From Cladobotryum mycophilum (taxonomy: Eukaryota > Ascomycota > Sordariomycetes > Hypocreales > Hypocreaceae): a stretch of DNA of 64,000 nucleotides. The notes beneath the pieces were generated by a model. It saw only the letters and a list, made by a program, of their open reading frames with translations, made no database searches and had not been told where the DNA came from. The position numbers were made by a program, and so were the translations under genes. The stretch is taken from NCBI GenBank assembly GCA_036429605.1, contig CM071591.1, forward strand, positions 992,001 to 1,056,000. The letters are read 5' to 3'. This document shows, piece after piece, positions 1-12,168 of the stretch (positions are counted from its first letter, which is position 1; every line of letters begins with the position of its first letter).

Positions 1-342
1 AGTGAGCGAATTGATTAAAGGAATTGTTCAGAATAAAATAGAAATGAAATAGAAACAGAAATAGGAATAGAAATAGGCAACTATGTATGTTTTGTTGTGT
101 TGATGTGTTGATGTGGCGAAACAGAGTTACCACGCCATTGGCATTTGAGTTTTGGGTTAAAAGAGCGCCCAATGGATATGAGTGAGTTTGCCTGGAATGA
201 ATGGGAGTGGGAGAGGAGATGATGACCCAAACACTAGCAGAATAACAGAAACGAAACAAGAGAGTCGAAGATGGGACATGGAGGAGAAGTGAAGCGAAGA
301 GAAGAGAAAGCAGAGATGGAGAAGCAGAGACAGACGGAGGGG

Positions 343-362
343 GAGAGAGAGAGAGAGAGAGA
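343..362. repeat. (GA)n microsatellite
   Basis: Ten GA units inside the putative intron of the first gene; followed by a degenerate purine-rich tract. Confidence 0.9.
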
Positions 363-404
363 TAGAGACAGAGAAAAAGAGAAACAAGAGCTGAATAGGC
401 TTAC

Positions 405-832
405 CTTTGTGGCGCATCCACTGAGTCGTTAGTTGATGGCTCTTGGGGAACTGTCGTCGTGGTCGTGTTCGCGGTGGAAGTAGTAGTTGTAGTAGTGGTG
501 GCAGTGGTAGTCGAAGTTGCTGCGTTGCTGCCGTTGTTGTGCTCGGTCCGAAGAGGAAGTGCCTGCTGTCCCTCGGTTGACGACGACGATGGTTGCTGCG
601 CTTCTACTACATCATCATCATCATCATCATCGTCGCCATCGTCATCCTCTTTAGGGTTGTCTGATGTTGTCGCCGTCGTCGTTGTCGCTGAAGCTGAAGT
701 TGCCGTCGATGGATTAAGCAACTCGGGTTTCGACAAAGGTGCGGCTCCTGGGCTTGGCGACTTGTCGTGCTCAGAGATTGACGCGAGAGGTGGCGACCGA
801 CTTCTTCTCTTGTCGACAACCGGTTCCTCCAT
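405..832 (-). CDS. First coding exon of an unidentified acidic, Thr-rich protein (gene runs off the left edge)
   Basis: The start codon is at 832 (MEEPVVDKRRSRSPP...). The exon ends at 405 on a clear donor, AAAG/GTAAG on the minus strand, and the ORF stops inside that intron. About 142 residues are visible: a basic Ser/Pro-rich start, an Asp run near residues 65-74, then Ser- and Thr-rich tracts. This is a typical disordered N-terminus of a fungal regulatory or signalling protein, and no domain is visible. No convincing acceptor lies in 1-404, so the intron probably exceeds 400 nt. The very long low-complexity region upstream is common for regulatory genes. I do not recognise the family; coding status is inferred from the ATG, the long biased reading frame and the donor site. 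Confidence 0.55.
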
Positions 833-2286
833 GACGAGTTTTGTTTCAGGGCAGCGCTCTCACAACCCCAGTCAAAAAATAAAAAAAAGTATACAAGTTG
901 ACGGAGGGAGGCAGCGGTGGAGGAATGATTTTAAAAAAAGAGAAGAAAGAAAAAAAAAGGGAGAAGATGATAGGAAAAGGAAGAGTTGGTAAAAGAAACG
1001 AGATTATGCCTCTTTGAAACTAAGTAGTAAGAAAGAGAGAGAGACGGAGAGACAGACAGAGAGAGAAAGAAACCTATGAGAACTTGTTGTTGTCTAAGGC
1101 ATAAGGTTTCAAGAGAGTTTCAAACTGGTTCCTCCGAAGAAGTTAAGTTGGCACGCCGAAATGTCCCTTTGAGAATTAAGATTACGGGAAAATGTAAGAA
1201 AAAGTAAAAATGACAGATGTTGGGTATTTTTTTTTGGGAAGGGGGTGATGGTGGGAGGAGGGATGGATGGAAGGGGGGCGTGTGTGAAGGACGGAGAGAC
1301 AAGACAGAGAGTAGTCGTAGTAGTCAGTAGTCAGTAGTGAGTAGGTCGCAAGTAGTAGTGAGAGAGTGTGTGTGCGTGTGTATGTATGCGTGTATGTATG
1401 GAGGAATGTATTGTGTGTGGGAAAAAAAGGAGAATCAGGATAGAAACAACTAAAAATGGCTGTGCGTGTTTTTTGGAATCGCCCCGACCGAATGGATGAG
1501 AAAATGAAACCCTGATTATGAGATGAGTAAGGTTATCCGGGATGTTGTGAGAAAGAGAAGGCAGCAACAAAGCGTGTGTTGGTCTTGCTAAGAAAGGGAA
1601 GGGAAGAAAAAAGAAAGAAAAAGGTTGTGGTGTCGGAGACAAAAAAAAATTGGAGAGCAGAGGGAAAAGACGCCTGATCGGCTGCAAGTCTGAGTCTAAT
1701 CAGTGACCAGGAGGGGGTGCGTGTATGGAATGAATGGATGAAAATGAGGATCCATCCATCCCATCCATCCATCCATCCATTCATATGTATGTATGTATGT
1801 ACGGAGTATGCGTGCGCAGTGCAGACATAGGTAGAGAGAGAGAGAGGGAGAGGCAGAGAGACTGTGTGTAATGCAGTGCAATAATCAACAACACTATTAT
1901 ATTACGAGTAATACTTGTTTTGCAAAGTACCATGTACATACTTATCTTGGATACAGCAAATAGCAAACCACCTAGGTAAATGCCCGATCTGGCATTGGGT
2001 AGGTTTTCGCGTGATCGTGTCGTTACGAGAGCGAGATGGATGAGGAAATCAAAAGACACTCGAGAACGCGGGCGCGTGTTTGGGATGTAATGTGTGTCTT
2101 GAAGTTACTAATATCTACGAGGTACAAGTACATACTTGGATGAAGGAGTGGGTTCAGGTTGTTGAGATGGGATATTGATTGTGGTAGAGATGAAAGAGAA
2201 TCAAGCCACACAGTACGGAGTACCTATCTATGTATCTGTGTTCAAGGGTCTAAATAATTAAAATACTACTGGGCACTTATGATTCC

Positions 2287-2303
2287 AAAAAAAAAAAAAA
2301 AAA
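2287..2303. repeat. A17 run
   Basis: Uninterrupted run of 17 A in the intergenic region. Confidence 0.9.
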
Positions 2304-3771
2304 GCCAAGATTAATAGGATAACATGGGGCGGGAGATGCTGTGTGTAGGTATTAATGTAGGTTTGTACTACTCTGAATAAAGCGGACAACAGAGAGAGTG
2401 ACGGACAGAGAAAGGTTGTTGATTAGCCTATCCACTGCGTTCACACACGCAAAAAAAGGACAAGGAAAATGGAATTGGAATCACCAAGTAAGACGACGGA
2501 CGTCTGTTCTACAAGTACTAAGTTGGGGTGACGGGCCGACAGGGGGGCGTGTCTGTGTGTGAGTGAGTGGGCGAGTGCGTAGTAATAATAAGAAATGAGC
2601 AGAGACAGAGACAGACAGACACGGTTTTAGTTCCAAAGGGATATAGAGGATAGGAGATCAAGTAGATGTTCTCTCTCTCTCTCTTTTGCCGTGGGAGGCC
2701 TACCTTTCTTTCTTCTTCTTTTTTTATCTGATCTGGTCTGTGTGCAGTAAAGATAAAAGGAACATAATTTGTACCTCTCAACTTGCACATGGATGCGATA
2801 CATGCAATACGTGTGCACTTCACTTCATTCAATTCATTCAATTGCCCAACAGGGAACAGTACCTATGGATGAGGTAATAATAAAGGGTTGTGGCGTGTGT
2901 GTGAGTGGGCGTGCGGCGGCGACAGTGTGAGTGGGTAAGTCAGTAAGTAGGTGGTAGTAATACTTTTTTCAATGAGATACCCGACCCGGCTTCCCGTCTG
3001 TGATGCTGTTTTTATTTTGTTTTTCTTGGAACAAAAAGGAAAGAAAAAAAAAGGGAAATAAAACAAGGACAGCCAGCAACAGCGTAAGATGTCATGTTGC
3101 TTCCGGTGAGGGTCCTGTTTCTCTTTGGCGTCAATCAGCAAGGGGGAGAAGAAGCACGTTGTACGCTGTGTGTGGAAGAGGCAAGGCGAGAGACGCCAGG
3201 GTCCTCCCCTCTCTGCTCTCTGCTCTCTACTCTCTATCTGCCTGTATGTCTCTGTCTTAAACTTGCTTGTGCGAAACATTCTGCTGCCTTTTTGGCTGCC
3301 TTTTGGTTGCTTTTTATGTGTGCAGGTTGTTCCATATGTAGTAGTATGTATGTGCATGTACGGAGCACGGGAGTGGTTAAGCTGTGGTGGGTACTGTGCT
3401 GTATTGCAAGGGGGGTGGATATCCATGTTATTATGGAGTACTAATTAATGTATGTGCACAATCTACAGTACTACCAAGGTAGGTAGGTGAATGTCGTTCC
3501 TCTGGTCTCTCTATATGGTAAGCATCGCGGTGCGACCATTAAAAACACATTTGAATCCGTCCATTGATGATTCGAGCAGATGACATTTGCCTAGTAGTCC
3601 TCCATGTTTTTGTTACAATGATGTTATTATACAAGTAAGCAAAAAAGAACGCGCGGGCGACCTAGAGTCTGCTAGTGGATGCCCTGTCAAGAGTTGCCCA
3701 AGTCCAGTCAAAAGAGTGATGCGATTCACACAAGTAACCTCCATTCTCTCTGTCTCTTTTGTCTGTGTGTC

Positions 3772-3807
3772 AGTGGTATCAGTGGTATCAGTGGTATCAG
3801 TGGTGTC
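3772..3807. repeat. 9-bp tandem repeat (AGTGGTATC)x4
   Basis: Three exact copies of AGTGGTATC and a fourth with one change (AGTGGTGTC), head to tail, in intergenic DNA. Confidence 0.9.
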
Positions 3808-3920
3808 GGCGGTGGGTGTGTCGGTGGTACAGAGTACAAGTTACGAAAAGACCTCCGATTAGAGTACGCGTATTTACTAAGCAAGTCCAAATCAAGCTGT
3901 AAGTTTCGGAACATGTCAGC

Positions 3921-3946
3921 CTCTCTCTCTCTCTCTCTCTCTCTCT
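3921..3946. repeat. (CT)n microsatellite
   Basis: Thirteen CT units, uninterrupted. Confidence 0.9.
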
Positions 3947-6560
3947 TAACAAAATCCCTCCAAAAGAAAGAAAAGCGATGTAAAAAGCAAAGAAATAAAT
4001 GGACAATCTTTCCTCTTTGCCGGAACGGAATCGACCGTCAGCCGGGAACGCGACTACTCCTTGCCAAAGCTCCCCCTCCCTCTCCCCAGTTGTCGCAGAA
4101 CAAGCTACTACCTCGTTTGCATGTACGTACACGACCGACAAGCCAAAAAGATGCCGATTCCCTCCAAGACAAGATGGATGAATGGACGGACGGATCATGC
4201 ATAATCGGTTCTTTTTACTCCTCGGATACTCGCTATAGTTTAGCGCAGAAACTAACCATTCTGCAAAATACTTGTAATAACATGAAAATAATAAAATTAA
4301 ATTAAAATAAAAGGAACATCCATACTCCGTAGAGGGAGAGGGCATTTTTGGATCCATTGAACGTGGCATGGCCTTTTGCCCGTCTGTCACCAAGAGCTTC
4401 TGATTAGTGCTTTATAAGCTATACCCTCCCTAGTAGTATATAAGTAAATGATGCCATTGGCCTTTTTTTCTTTCCTGTTCGTAATAAAAAGAGCTCAAGG
4501 AGCCAAAAAGTCATCATAATGGGTACGCACACAACTTGGTAATAAGAACAAGGCAAGCCGTTTCAAGTTCCCTCAAGTTTGTCAACTGAATCCTTCCCTT
4601 TCCTTTCCTTCTCTCCTCCATGTTACCGTCGGTTTGTGATTAGTGGAATTTTTTTGTTTTTTTTTTGGTCTTTACTAAACACGACACGACGGCTCTCGGG
4701 TCATCTCATGGATCTACTACTGCTCCATGGCACTAACACCCCCAATCCAATGCAAATGCAAATGCAAAATGCCAAGTGTAGAAAACCCGCGTCTTCTTTT
4801 TTTGCGCCCGTAACGATTCACATCTCTCCGGTAGTATTATTATCGGGTATGTATGTAACTCTGCAAAACAAAAATACATTTCACCAAAACTGGGGTATGC
4901 TATGCTACCTATGCTATGCTTGCTTCTTTTTGGCGCAAAGAAGAAAAGAGTTACATCATGACCCTCTCGGGCCTGCACCAAAAAGGGAAAAAAGAAGAAA
5001 GAAAGAAAAAGGAGACCCTCAATGTCACGGAGTTAAAGACTCTTAATTTCGGAAACATTTTCCCAGACACACACACAAGTCATGGTGCAGTGCATAGTGC
5101 AGCTTTCCCAAGGACTTGCCATGTAGCTAGTTTCCTGTCCTCGCATCTCCCTCCCTCTAAGCAACTTGGAATGTCATCAACTCGCCATCCATCCATCTCA
5201 GCAAAGTAAAGCAAAGCACATGCAACTCGGTACATTAGCAGAAACGACCGGCTCTTCGGTACTACCTAGTATATACCTACCTAGTACCTTATGTGTATCA
5301 ATACCAAAAAGGAACCCATGTAAACATGACTCGAGTTGAACTCTACGCAACTCGTGATTGCTCAGTTCGTTTTTCTTTCCCTTTTTTGTTCGTCCTTGTA
5401 TTGCTTGGTAGTATCAATATCAACACGCACACGGAGAGAGAGAGACACACACACACAGAGGACGGTGTCGCCCGATGGCCGGTAGCTGCCGAAGTGTGTG
5501 TAAACGAGGTGGTGCGAGTTCACTACGCCCTTCAGTCATAGCGAAACTAGGCATCATTCCATCGTTTCCAAGGGGGGGGAGGCCCAATTCCCCGTATCCT
5601 CTCCTTCTTTCTGCTACTTGTAGTACTTGCACATATTCCTTCTTTTTTTTTAAAGTCCGAGAACTCCAAGACTCCACAGGCCACATATCCGCAACTTTTC
5701 TTCAAAGGGCACCCCCGACGGACAAACCCACTTTTCTTTTCTTCTCTCCAGCTTATCCATGGAACTCACAAAACCCGATGGGGGCATATACGATTTAGTT
5801 GAGTTATGTCATAATCCACCATTTCTGTCTGTTTTTTCTTTCTTTTTTCTTTTCTTCTTCTTTCTGTTGCAGATGGAAAACTCGGGTATGGTAATACCTG
5901 CGCGCACAAGCAAAAACACAACATAGTAGTAAAATGTAAAATATGATGTGTGGTTTTTATGTATGTCTCTCCAAGGTGGAGTACCTACCCTTGGACAGGC
6001 GTGGAGTTGCCTGACTGGCTCATCAACAGGGGGGTCAAGCCCACACTCTCTGCGCAGGGCGACAAGTTTCAACACCTTACTTGTGTGTCCGATGGGTGTT
6101 CGATTGTCGAGGCGTAAATATGAGAGATGATAGAAAAAGGCCTGTGAATGTGAACTGTGAATTGGGGGTGCGTGTCAAAGAGGGGGCGTGGTTGTTGCCC
6201 GCACATCTTGGCAAATCATATGCAATGCGGTTACGAGTGCAGAATTGCGATTTGATGAAGATTTTTTTTTCTTTCTTTCTTGGTTTTCCTTGGTTCTTTT
6301 CTTTTCTTCTGGTTGGATTGGTTGGATTTATGCTGTATTGGTTCTGTGCATGGAGGACAAGGCAAGGGGCGGGGGGGACAAGACCAATACACACACCCGC
6401 CGTCACAACGCGAGATGCAGATTCTGTAATTTAAATACATACTTTGCTGTTGTGCGTTGTGTGTGTGAATGAAAGATCTGTACTTTGTACTACCCACCTA
6501 CCTATGCAGTTTCCATCATCAGAGACAGATCACCACATCACAATCACATCACATTGCAAT

Positions 6561-6593
6561 CACGCTCACGCTCACGCTCACGCTCACGCTCAC
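6561..6593. repeat. (CACGCT)n hexamer repeat
   Basis: Five and a half CACGCT units. The repeat gives meaningless HAHAHA or RSRSRS strings when translated, so the ORFs across it are not genes. Confidence 0.9.
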
Positions 6594-8193
6594 CACACCA
6601 TAGTACAAGCCATCACAAACCCGGCCCCTTGATTTTTTATTATCTTCAACTCACATCATCAAAAAGATTTGTCATCTCTGAGGTAAGCCAAACCTGGCCG
6701 TCACCATCAAAAAGACTTGGTACTTGTACAAGTATGAAGGAAAAGAAAAGAAGAGAGAAAAAGAGGGAGAAAAAAGAAACAAAAAAAGGTCTTTGCGTGC
6801 AACTGGCTAGACCAACAACAGCTATAAGCAATTGCCCGGATAAGCCATTGCCATTGCCATAAACAAGGGTTCAATCAAAAAGAAAAGACAAGAGCTAAGC
6901 AACACCCTCGCCTTACTCTAGTTTATTAGCGTTGCTGAATTTGTCCAGGGAAAAAAGCTGAGTGTGCATTTTCAGAACTGGGCCAAAGTCAGTCAGCCAA
7001 GTCTTATAATAGTAGTAGAATACTAGGTAACTCGTTATGGTAATAACCCGTACCAGGAAAGACACGAAAGAGCATTGAGCAAATGAAATCAATTAGTATA
7101 CGAGCGCAAACAGTGGCCCTCCAAGTCTACAAGGATCTCATGCATTTCACAACCCCCATTTCTCAAAAAGAAAAAAGAAAGAAGAAAAAAGAAAGAAGAA
7201 AAGAGAAAGAAAGAAAGAAAAATATTCGTATTCTCGTATCTACAGTGTAATTTAGATGCTCAGGACTTTGAATGCCTTCTTGCTTCTCAACTCCGTCGGT
7301 GTCGATTACGTGCAGCCTCTAAATCTGACCTGTGGATATCCCCCTTCCCTCCTTTGGGGGGTCTCACCACGGCCCATCTCGAAAGATACCGGACGGGGTA
7401 ATTCAATGCCAGTTTCAATTTGCAATCTCGCTCTCTCTGTGTCTGCCTGAAACCGAGTGGCCAAACATGTTCAAATTTCTTCATCCACTTCCTCATCATT
7501 CTTATCATGCATACTCTGTACAGTAAAGTAAATTCAAATATTCCATCACATTCATTCCATCATATCCACCGCCGTAGTACAAATCTCCTTTACCTCAGGT
7601 CACACAAGCCTCAACTCACACCTCTCCACGCCACACAATCGAATAATCTCCCCCCCCTTGTTTCCTACAAACCACTATACCGTCTCCCTCGCCCTTAAAC
7701 ATGCGCTTTTACACGGAACAGATCCGATAAACGACAAGAGAGAAAAAAGGGAACCCAAATCCAGCCACTTGCAGTTCCCATGACTCACTCATCCCACTTT
7801 CGGCCCTGTTTCCTTGTACGGCCTCGAGACTTTTCTTTTTTCTTTGTACCCTTCACGCCTCTTCTTGTCTCTATTTCCCTGTTTCTCACTCTCTGTTTCC
7901 CCCCTCTCCCTCTCTCACCAAGAGTGTGACGGATCAATTAAAGACACCGAGCACGACGTGCGGGCAATGCGTAAACACTCCGTACCCCAAATGCGGGAAT
8001 CTGTGCGGAACATGCACAGAGACGGGGAAATAAGGCTGATGGGAACCTTGGCAGGCAAGGCAAGACACAAGACAAGACAAGACAGTGCGTCTAAACTCGG
8101 CTTGCAACTGTTTCGAAGCTCCTTTGCTTGCTTTTGCATTCAGACGATTGGCCACTTTTCTGCCTGTGCCATCTGCATCACAACCTGCAGATA

Positions 8194-9589
8194 TCACCCA
8201 CTAGCCGCCTCGTCCTCGTCCTCCTCTCCCTCTACCGCCTCTACCCCTTCCCCTCCCGCCTCCCCTCCCGCCCTTCTTCCCCCTCTGCCCGCACCTCTCC
8301 CATCGAACCTCTCAAACAGCCGTTCCTCCCCAAACGCCCCCTCCCCGAACCTCATGAAATTCACCAGCCCCCTATCCACCACCGCCACCAGCACGTTCCT
8401 GTACCCATGCTTCAACCTCTGGTACAGCTTGTGCGGGACCTGCCACCCCTCGGGTGCGGGGTCGTACGGCGTCGACTCCAGCAGCGTAGTCACCTGCTCC
8501 AGCGTCGGAACATACGAGTCACCCGTATCCGCCACCGCGATGCGGAAGTCCGGCGGAGGGGGCGACTTTTGGAGAACCCCCCGCGGGTTTCCACACGTGG
8601 TAATGCACCTTGAAGGGCTCCTGCGGGGTGGTGGCGGGCGGCTGGGCGGGCGGCAAGGAGAGGGGCTTGTGGCGAGGAAGGAGAGCGAGTTGTGCGTAGA
8701 TGGGACGGTAGGCGCGGTATAAACCCGGAGCTACGAGCGGACCAAAGGGCTTCTGCTTGGGCTGCGTTTCCCAGTTGATGTAGGAGAAGAGCCATTGCCA
8801 TAGGCTCTGGGATGTGGGCGCGACTTCGGATTTAGGAGCCTCCAGCGGTGCGCGTAGAATGTTGAAGCCTGCTCTTTTCAGGTGCGTGTAGACCTGGTAT
8901 TTCGGCAACGTAGTCTTTCCTCGCTCACCCTCGAAGCCGATGAGGAGAGAGTAAGCAGCCTCCAGACTCAGCGGCAGCCCTGGTTCGTAGTCGTCGGGTC
9001 CAAACCCGTCTCGAGGTTGTCCGCCTGTGGTCGTGCTCTTTGGTAAGAGCTCCCCAAACTCCATCGAAGGCCACCATAGATCGAGCGTCCCCCTCTCGAT
9101 AAGATAGAGCGCTTCTTCTGGCAGCAGCCACAGTCTGCCAACACCAAGCTGGTCCTTGTTCCCCGAAGCAACTCTCCCGATATCCTTCATCCAGCTGCCC
9201 TTTTCGTGCTCCAAAACCACCACCCTATCGTCCAACCGCATCCCCTCGTAATCATTCGCAACATTTTCCTCCTCTGTCCAAAAGTCCGGAAAGTACCAAC
9301 CCCTGGCCCACGAATCCTGCTTGTGTATTCTCGTATAGCTGAGCACGTCCTCCAGTGCCTTTCTGCTAGTCTCTAGAGTGTTCTCCTGCGTCATGGTGCC
9401 GTGCGCCTCAAAGTCCTTTTCTCCCTTGCGGATCGTTTTGCTGGATACGCCCTTCTTCTCGAACATGGCCATGAAGAGCTTGTAGTCGGGCATGTCGTCC
9501 TCCAGCGCTTCCTCAGCAGGGGCGCCGTCGCCATCTTGGGTGGGTACCGCCCCTACGGAAAGGGGATCGTCATCATCGTCGAAAGGCAT
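8194..9589 (-). CDS. SEN54: tRNA-splicing endonuclease subunit Sen54 (one apparent frameshift)
   Basis: Structural subunit of the nuclear tRNA-splicing endonuclease (Sen2/Sen15/Sen34/Sen54), which cuts introns from pre-tRNAs. The start at 9589 gives an acidic N-terminus, then the Sen54 N-terminal domain: TQENTLETSRKALEDVLSYTR, a GWYFPDFW segment and GRLWLLPEEALYLIERGTLD. The C-terminal part (PPPDFRIAVADTGDSYVP, LYQRLKHGYRNVLVAVVDRG) is also conserved but lies in another frame. The switch is at 8567-8582, where the plus strand has TTTT and CCCCCC runs; removing one base gives a continuous 464-residue protein. No plausible intron fits. The catalytic residues are in other subunits. It sits about 380 bp from an intron-containing tRNA gene on the opposite strand. 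The family call is from recognisable motifs; the break is probably a sequence error. Confidence 0.88.
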
Positions 9590-9971
9590 GGTTGTGACCC
9601 CGAAAAGCTCGTCTCGGAAAGCTTTCGCCCGCGGTTGTAAAGCTTCGTCGCAAAGTTGAAATGTGTTTGCGCTTCGAGTTAGTTCAGACCAACTGAAAAG
9701 GCGATGCAGCTAGCTGTTGATTCTATTCGCCCTTAATTTCCAGGCACAAAAAATCTCACATAAACAGAAAACCAGTTCTCTCCCCGCAAATTTCAGCAGA
9801 AAAGGCTCATGGTCATCGAGTCACAAGCTTGAAATTTCCCAGAAAAAAAGGCTGCGCAAGCCTGGAACTTCCGATGGTGGGGTCGATGGTGGGATGTCGG
9901 AAATTTCTCTCACTGCAAATTTTCTTTATAGTGTGAATGAGTTCAACGTATTTTAACTCAAATGCGGAATA

Positions 9972-10078
9972 GCGAGTCTGGCCGAGTGGTTAAGGCGTTG
10001 TGTTTAGGTAGCTACTACATAGTATTACTTGAACCGCAATGGGCATCGCCCGCGTAGGTTCGATCCCTACGGCTCGCA
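9972..10078 (+). tRNA. tRNA-Leu(UAG) with a 25-nt intron
   Basis: Class II tRNA. Acceptor arms GCGAGTC/GGCTCGC pair (one G-T), the D arm is GCC..GGC, and anticodon stem TTGTG pairs with CGCAA at 10035-10039. The loop reads TTTAGG, so the anticodon is TAG. The intron is 10009-10033, after position 37; its CTA can pair with the anticodon, as usual for nuclear pre-tRNAs. A long variable arm (GGGC/GCCC) and discriminator A (10078) fit leucine rather than serine. The T arm is GTAGG/CCTAC with loop TTCGATC. A T5 run at 10084-10088 is the likely Pol III terminator. Confidence 0.95.
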
Positions 10079-10773
10079 TTTACTTTTTGATTTTTTGCCA
10101 GTTTTGTGTCTTCCGTATCATTAAAGGATTCGTTTTATAATGCTTTTATACAGGCCGCAGCTTCAGTAATTTTGATTACACATCGTCCCTTTGTCTGGTT
10201 TACTGCATCTGACATACAACTTCAGCTCCAACATTGTAAGAAAACACGTGCATTTAAAAGAGCATAAAAAGGTGGATATCGTCCAGCATCTCCTCAAATT
10301 CAAGCGTCGTTCCATACAAAAGTCAAAGTGAAGATGGCCATACGCCAAAATCCGCATCCTTTACATCAAACACCATGGTCCATACCAGATCACATGTACA
10401 TCCATTCCGATTCTCCAAATGCAACTTTCTGGAGCTTGACCCTCCAGCCTCCTAAAAACGCCAGTTCATTATGCCCTGTATCAAGAATCCTCGTCCAGTC
10501 TCACCCAATGTGAGCTGTCAAACGCCTTTCTCGGGTATATGCTACCCCTCATCGTTTGGGGAGACTTCTCAACCCCCTCCCCGTATCGCAGATCGTCTCT
10601 GGAGCCCGGCTTGATTCGTCTGGTCGAGTCTTGACGCTGTGGTACCGCATGCCCATATGGGCGCGGCACTGACTACGGTGTCTTTACTTTCTGGAGTGAC
10701 CGACCCGTTGTGGCATGTTGTCTGAAAACAACCGCCAGTATAGTTCTCATATCTCAACGACGCGGCCTGCGCA
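10079..10773. other. Intergenic, no gene seen
   Basis: About 700 bp between the tRNA and the 3' end of the arrestin-like gene. Only short ORFs without coding character. Confidence 0.5.
10084..10088 (+). terminator. Pol III terminator of tRNA-Leu
   Basis: First run of five T, six bases after the mature tRNA end; a T6 run follows shortly after. Confidence 0.7.
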
Positions 10774-12168
10774 TCATTCGATAAATGGCTTCTTTTGTCC
10801 ACCGACCATGCACAGTCCCAAAGCCCTCAAAGAATCGCGATCATTAGCCAGAATAATCGAGTGGGCCGGGAGCATGGGATTGTTTGGATCAACGTGGGAG
10901 GCCTCCTTGGCTGCCTGCTCAATAGCGTCCATCTCCTCCTTACAGCCTTGCTGATCCAGTGGGCAGATGACAATTGGCTGGCGCAAGTTGAGGTCGTGCG
11001 CACCACTCAGTTGGACCTACATCTACAATTAGTTCTAAATCGCTCTTCAGAGAAGAACAAGACTCACCTTGATATTCAAGTAAAATTCTATTTTATAGAG
11101 GCTAGATGTAGTTGTGAAGGATGTGACTTCATAGAGCGGAAAAGCCTGCTTGCCCCTCTTGATGATACCCTCGGGGTCCCTCAAATCCTTTGATGGAAAT
11201 ACTAGTCCAATATTGGTCGCATAGCCCGCATCCGGCATCTTTTGTTTTACCTGCTGCACCTGCTTGGCCAACTTGTTGATCTTTTTCGTCGGCTCGTCCC
11301 CTTCCGGGTTGTAGGTAATTTCCTCCTCTATGGTAAGACTAATCTTGTCTATCGTCACTCTCCTGGCCTTTTTCATCCAATCCAGATTTGGCGATAACTT
11401 GATGTATACCGTTATAGGGTCGTTGGGACCGTAACTCCACCGTGGTAGGTTGATGCCCAGGTTGATGAGATTGTCAGTCGTTATTAGCTTCGACTCTGGT
11501 TTGTTGTACATGCCAAAAGTCGACAGCGTATCGTATCGTTGTAGAGGGAGGGGAAAGCTGTATTTGAACTGGTTGCTGTGTCCCTGCTGCAACGTCACGA
11601 CCAGCTCGTAGAACGTCTCGGCAGTCCTGCTAGGAAGCTGCAGCGAGGCGGGCGGTATTCTTCGATTGGTTTCCTCTCCGCCTCGGCCGAAAGGGATGAA
11701 GAGCACGAAGGGCAGGTCCATGGCAATGATTTCCTCGGCACCCTTGCCCGACGAGCAGCGGAACAGCAGCACCTCCTTGCCCACTACATCGGTCGTCTCC
11801 TTGCGCGGTGTCCCCAAATGTCGCTTGGCAAGACTGTCGGCATCGGGATGTATTGTTTCGCGTCGCTGGAGGGATATTCGCACTAGTGAAACCGGTACCG
11901 GCATGGAGAAGCCCTGGCCGGGTCTGATTTCGACTTTGCCCTCGATCCGTGGCTATGCACATTGCGTCTCAGTCAGCACTTGGGATGATTTGCCCTCTTG
12001 TTTACCCCACCAAACAAGCCATCGCAAAGCAGCAATGCAAGCAAAGAAATAAAACCATCATGCAGCTGAAGAACGTACCAGTGTCGCGGAAATGCCTGGG
12101 TATCCGACAAGAAAGCTCCGGTTCGGAGGGCCAGAGACCCTTACGCTGGCGGGCGTAGTGTTGGCCAT
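10774..12168 (-). CDS. Arrestin-like domain protein
   Basis: Three exons: 12079-12168, 11068-11951 with its first base at 11952, and 10774-11016. The first intron runs from donor GTACGT to acceptor ATAG, the second from GTGAGT to GTAG, both phase 0, giving 405 residues. After MANTTPASVRVSGPPNRSFL comes the beta-sandwich pattern of fungal arrestin-fold proteins (IEGKVEIRPGQGFSMPVPVS), then DLPFVLFIPFGR and YELVVTLQQG. A hydrophobic strand region follows, then a C-terminal part with PLYEVTSFTTTSSLYKIEFY and QPIVICPLDQQ. Such proteins usually act as adaptors in endocytosis or signalling, for example of transporters with HECT ubiquitin ligases. No PPxY motif is visible, so that role is uncertain. 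The family assignment is by fold-like pattern rather than a diagnostic motif. Confidence 0.75.

Larger units (their letters stand above)
833..8193. other. Long low-complexity intergenic region
   Basis: About 7.4 kb with no gene I can support. It is full of purine or pyrimidine tracts and short tandem repeats, and its ORFs translate to low-complexity strings. It probably holds the 5' leader and upstream control region of the minus-strand gene at 832, and the 3' side of SEN54. The 9-mer TACGGAGTA occurs at 1800-1808 and 2214-2222 and, inverted, at 4323-4331. Confidence 0.6.

Noticed and set aside
459..992. 177-codon plus-strand ORF
   Set aside because: Antisense shadow of the first exon; low-complexity Val/Ser runs.
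8540..8600. A 31-nt GT...AG stretch that could pass for an intron in SEN54
   Set aside because: Too short for an intron and it would remove conserved residues; one-base error explains the frame.
7814..8722. 302-codon plus-strand ORF
   Set aside because: Overlaps SEN54 on the other strand; Ser/Pro low complexity, while the minus strand has the conserved family motifs.
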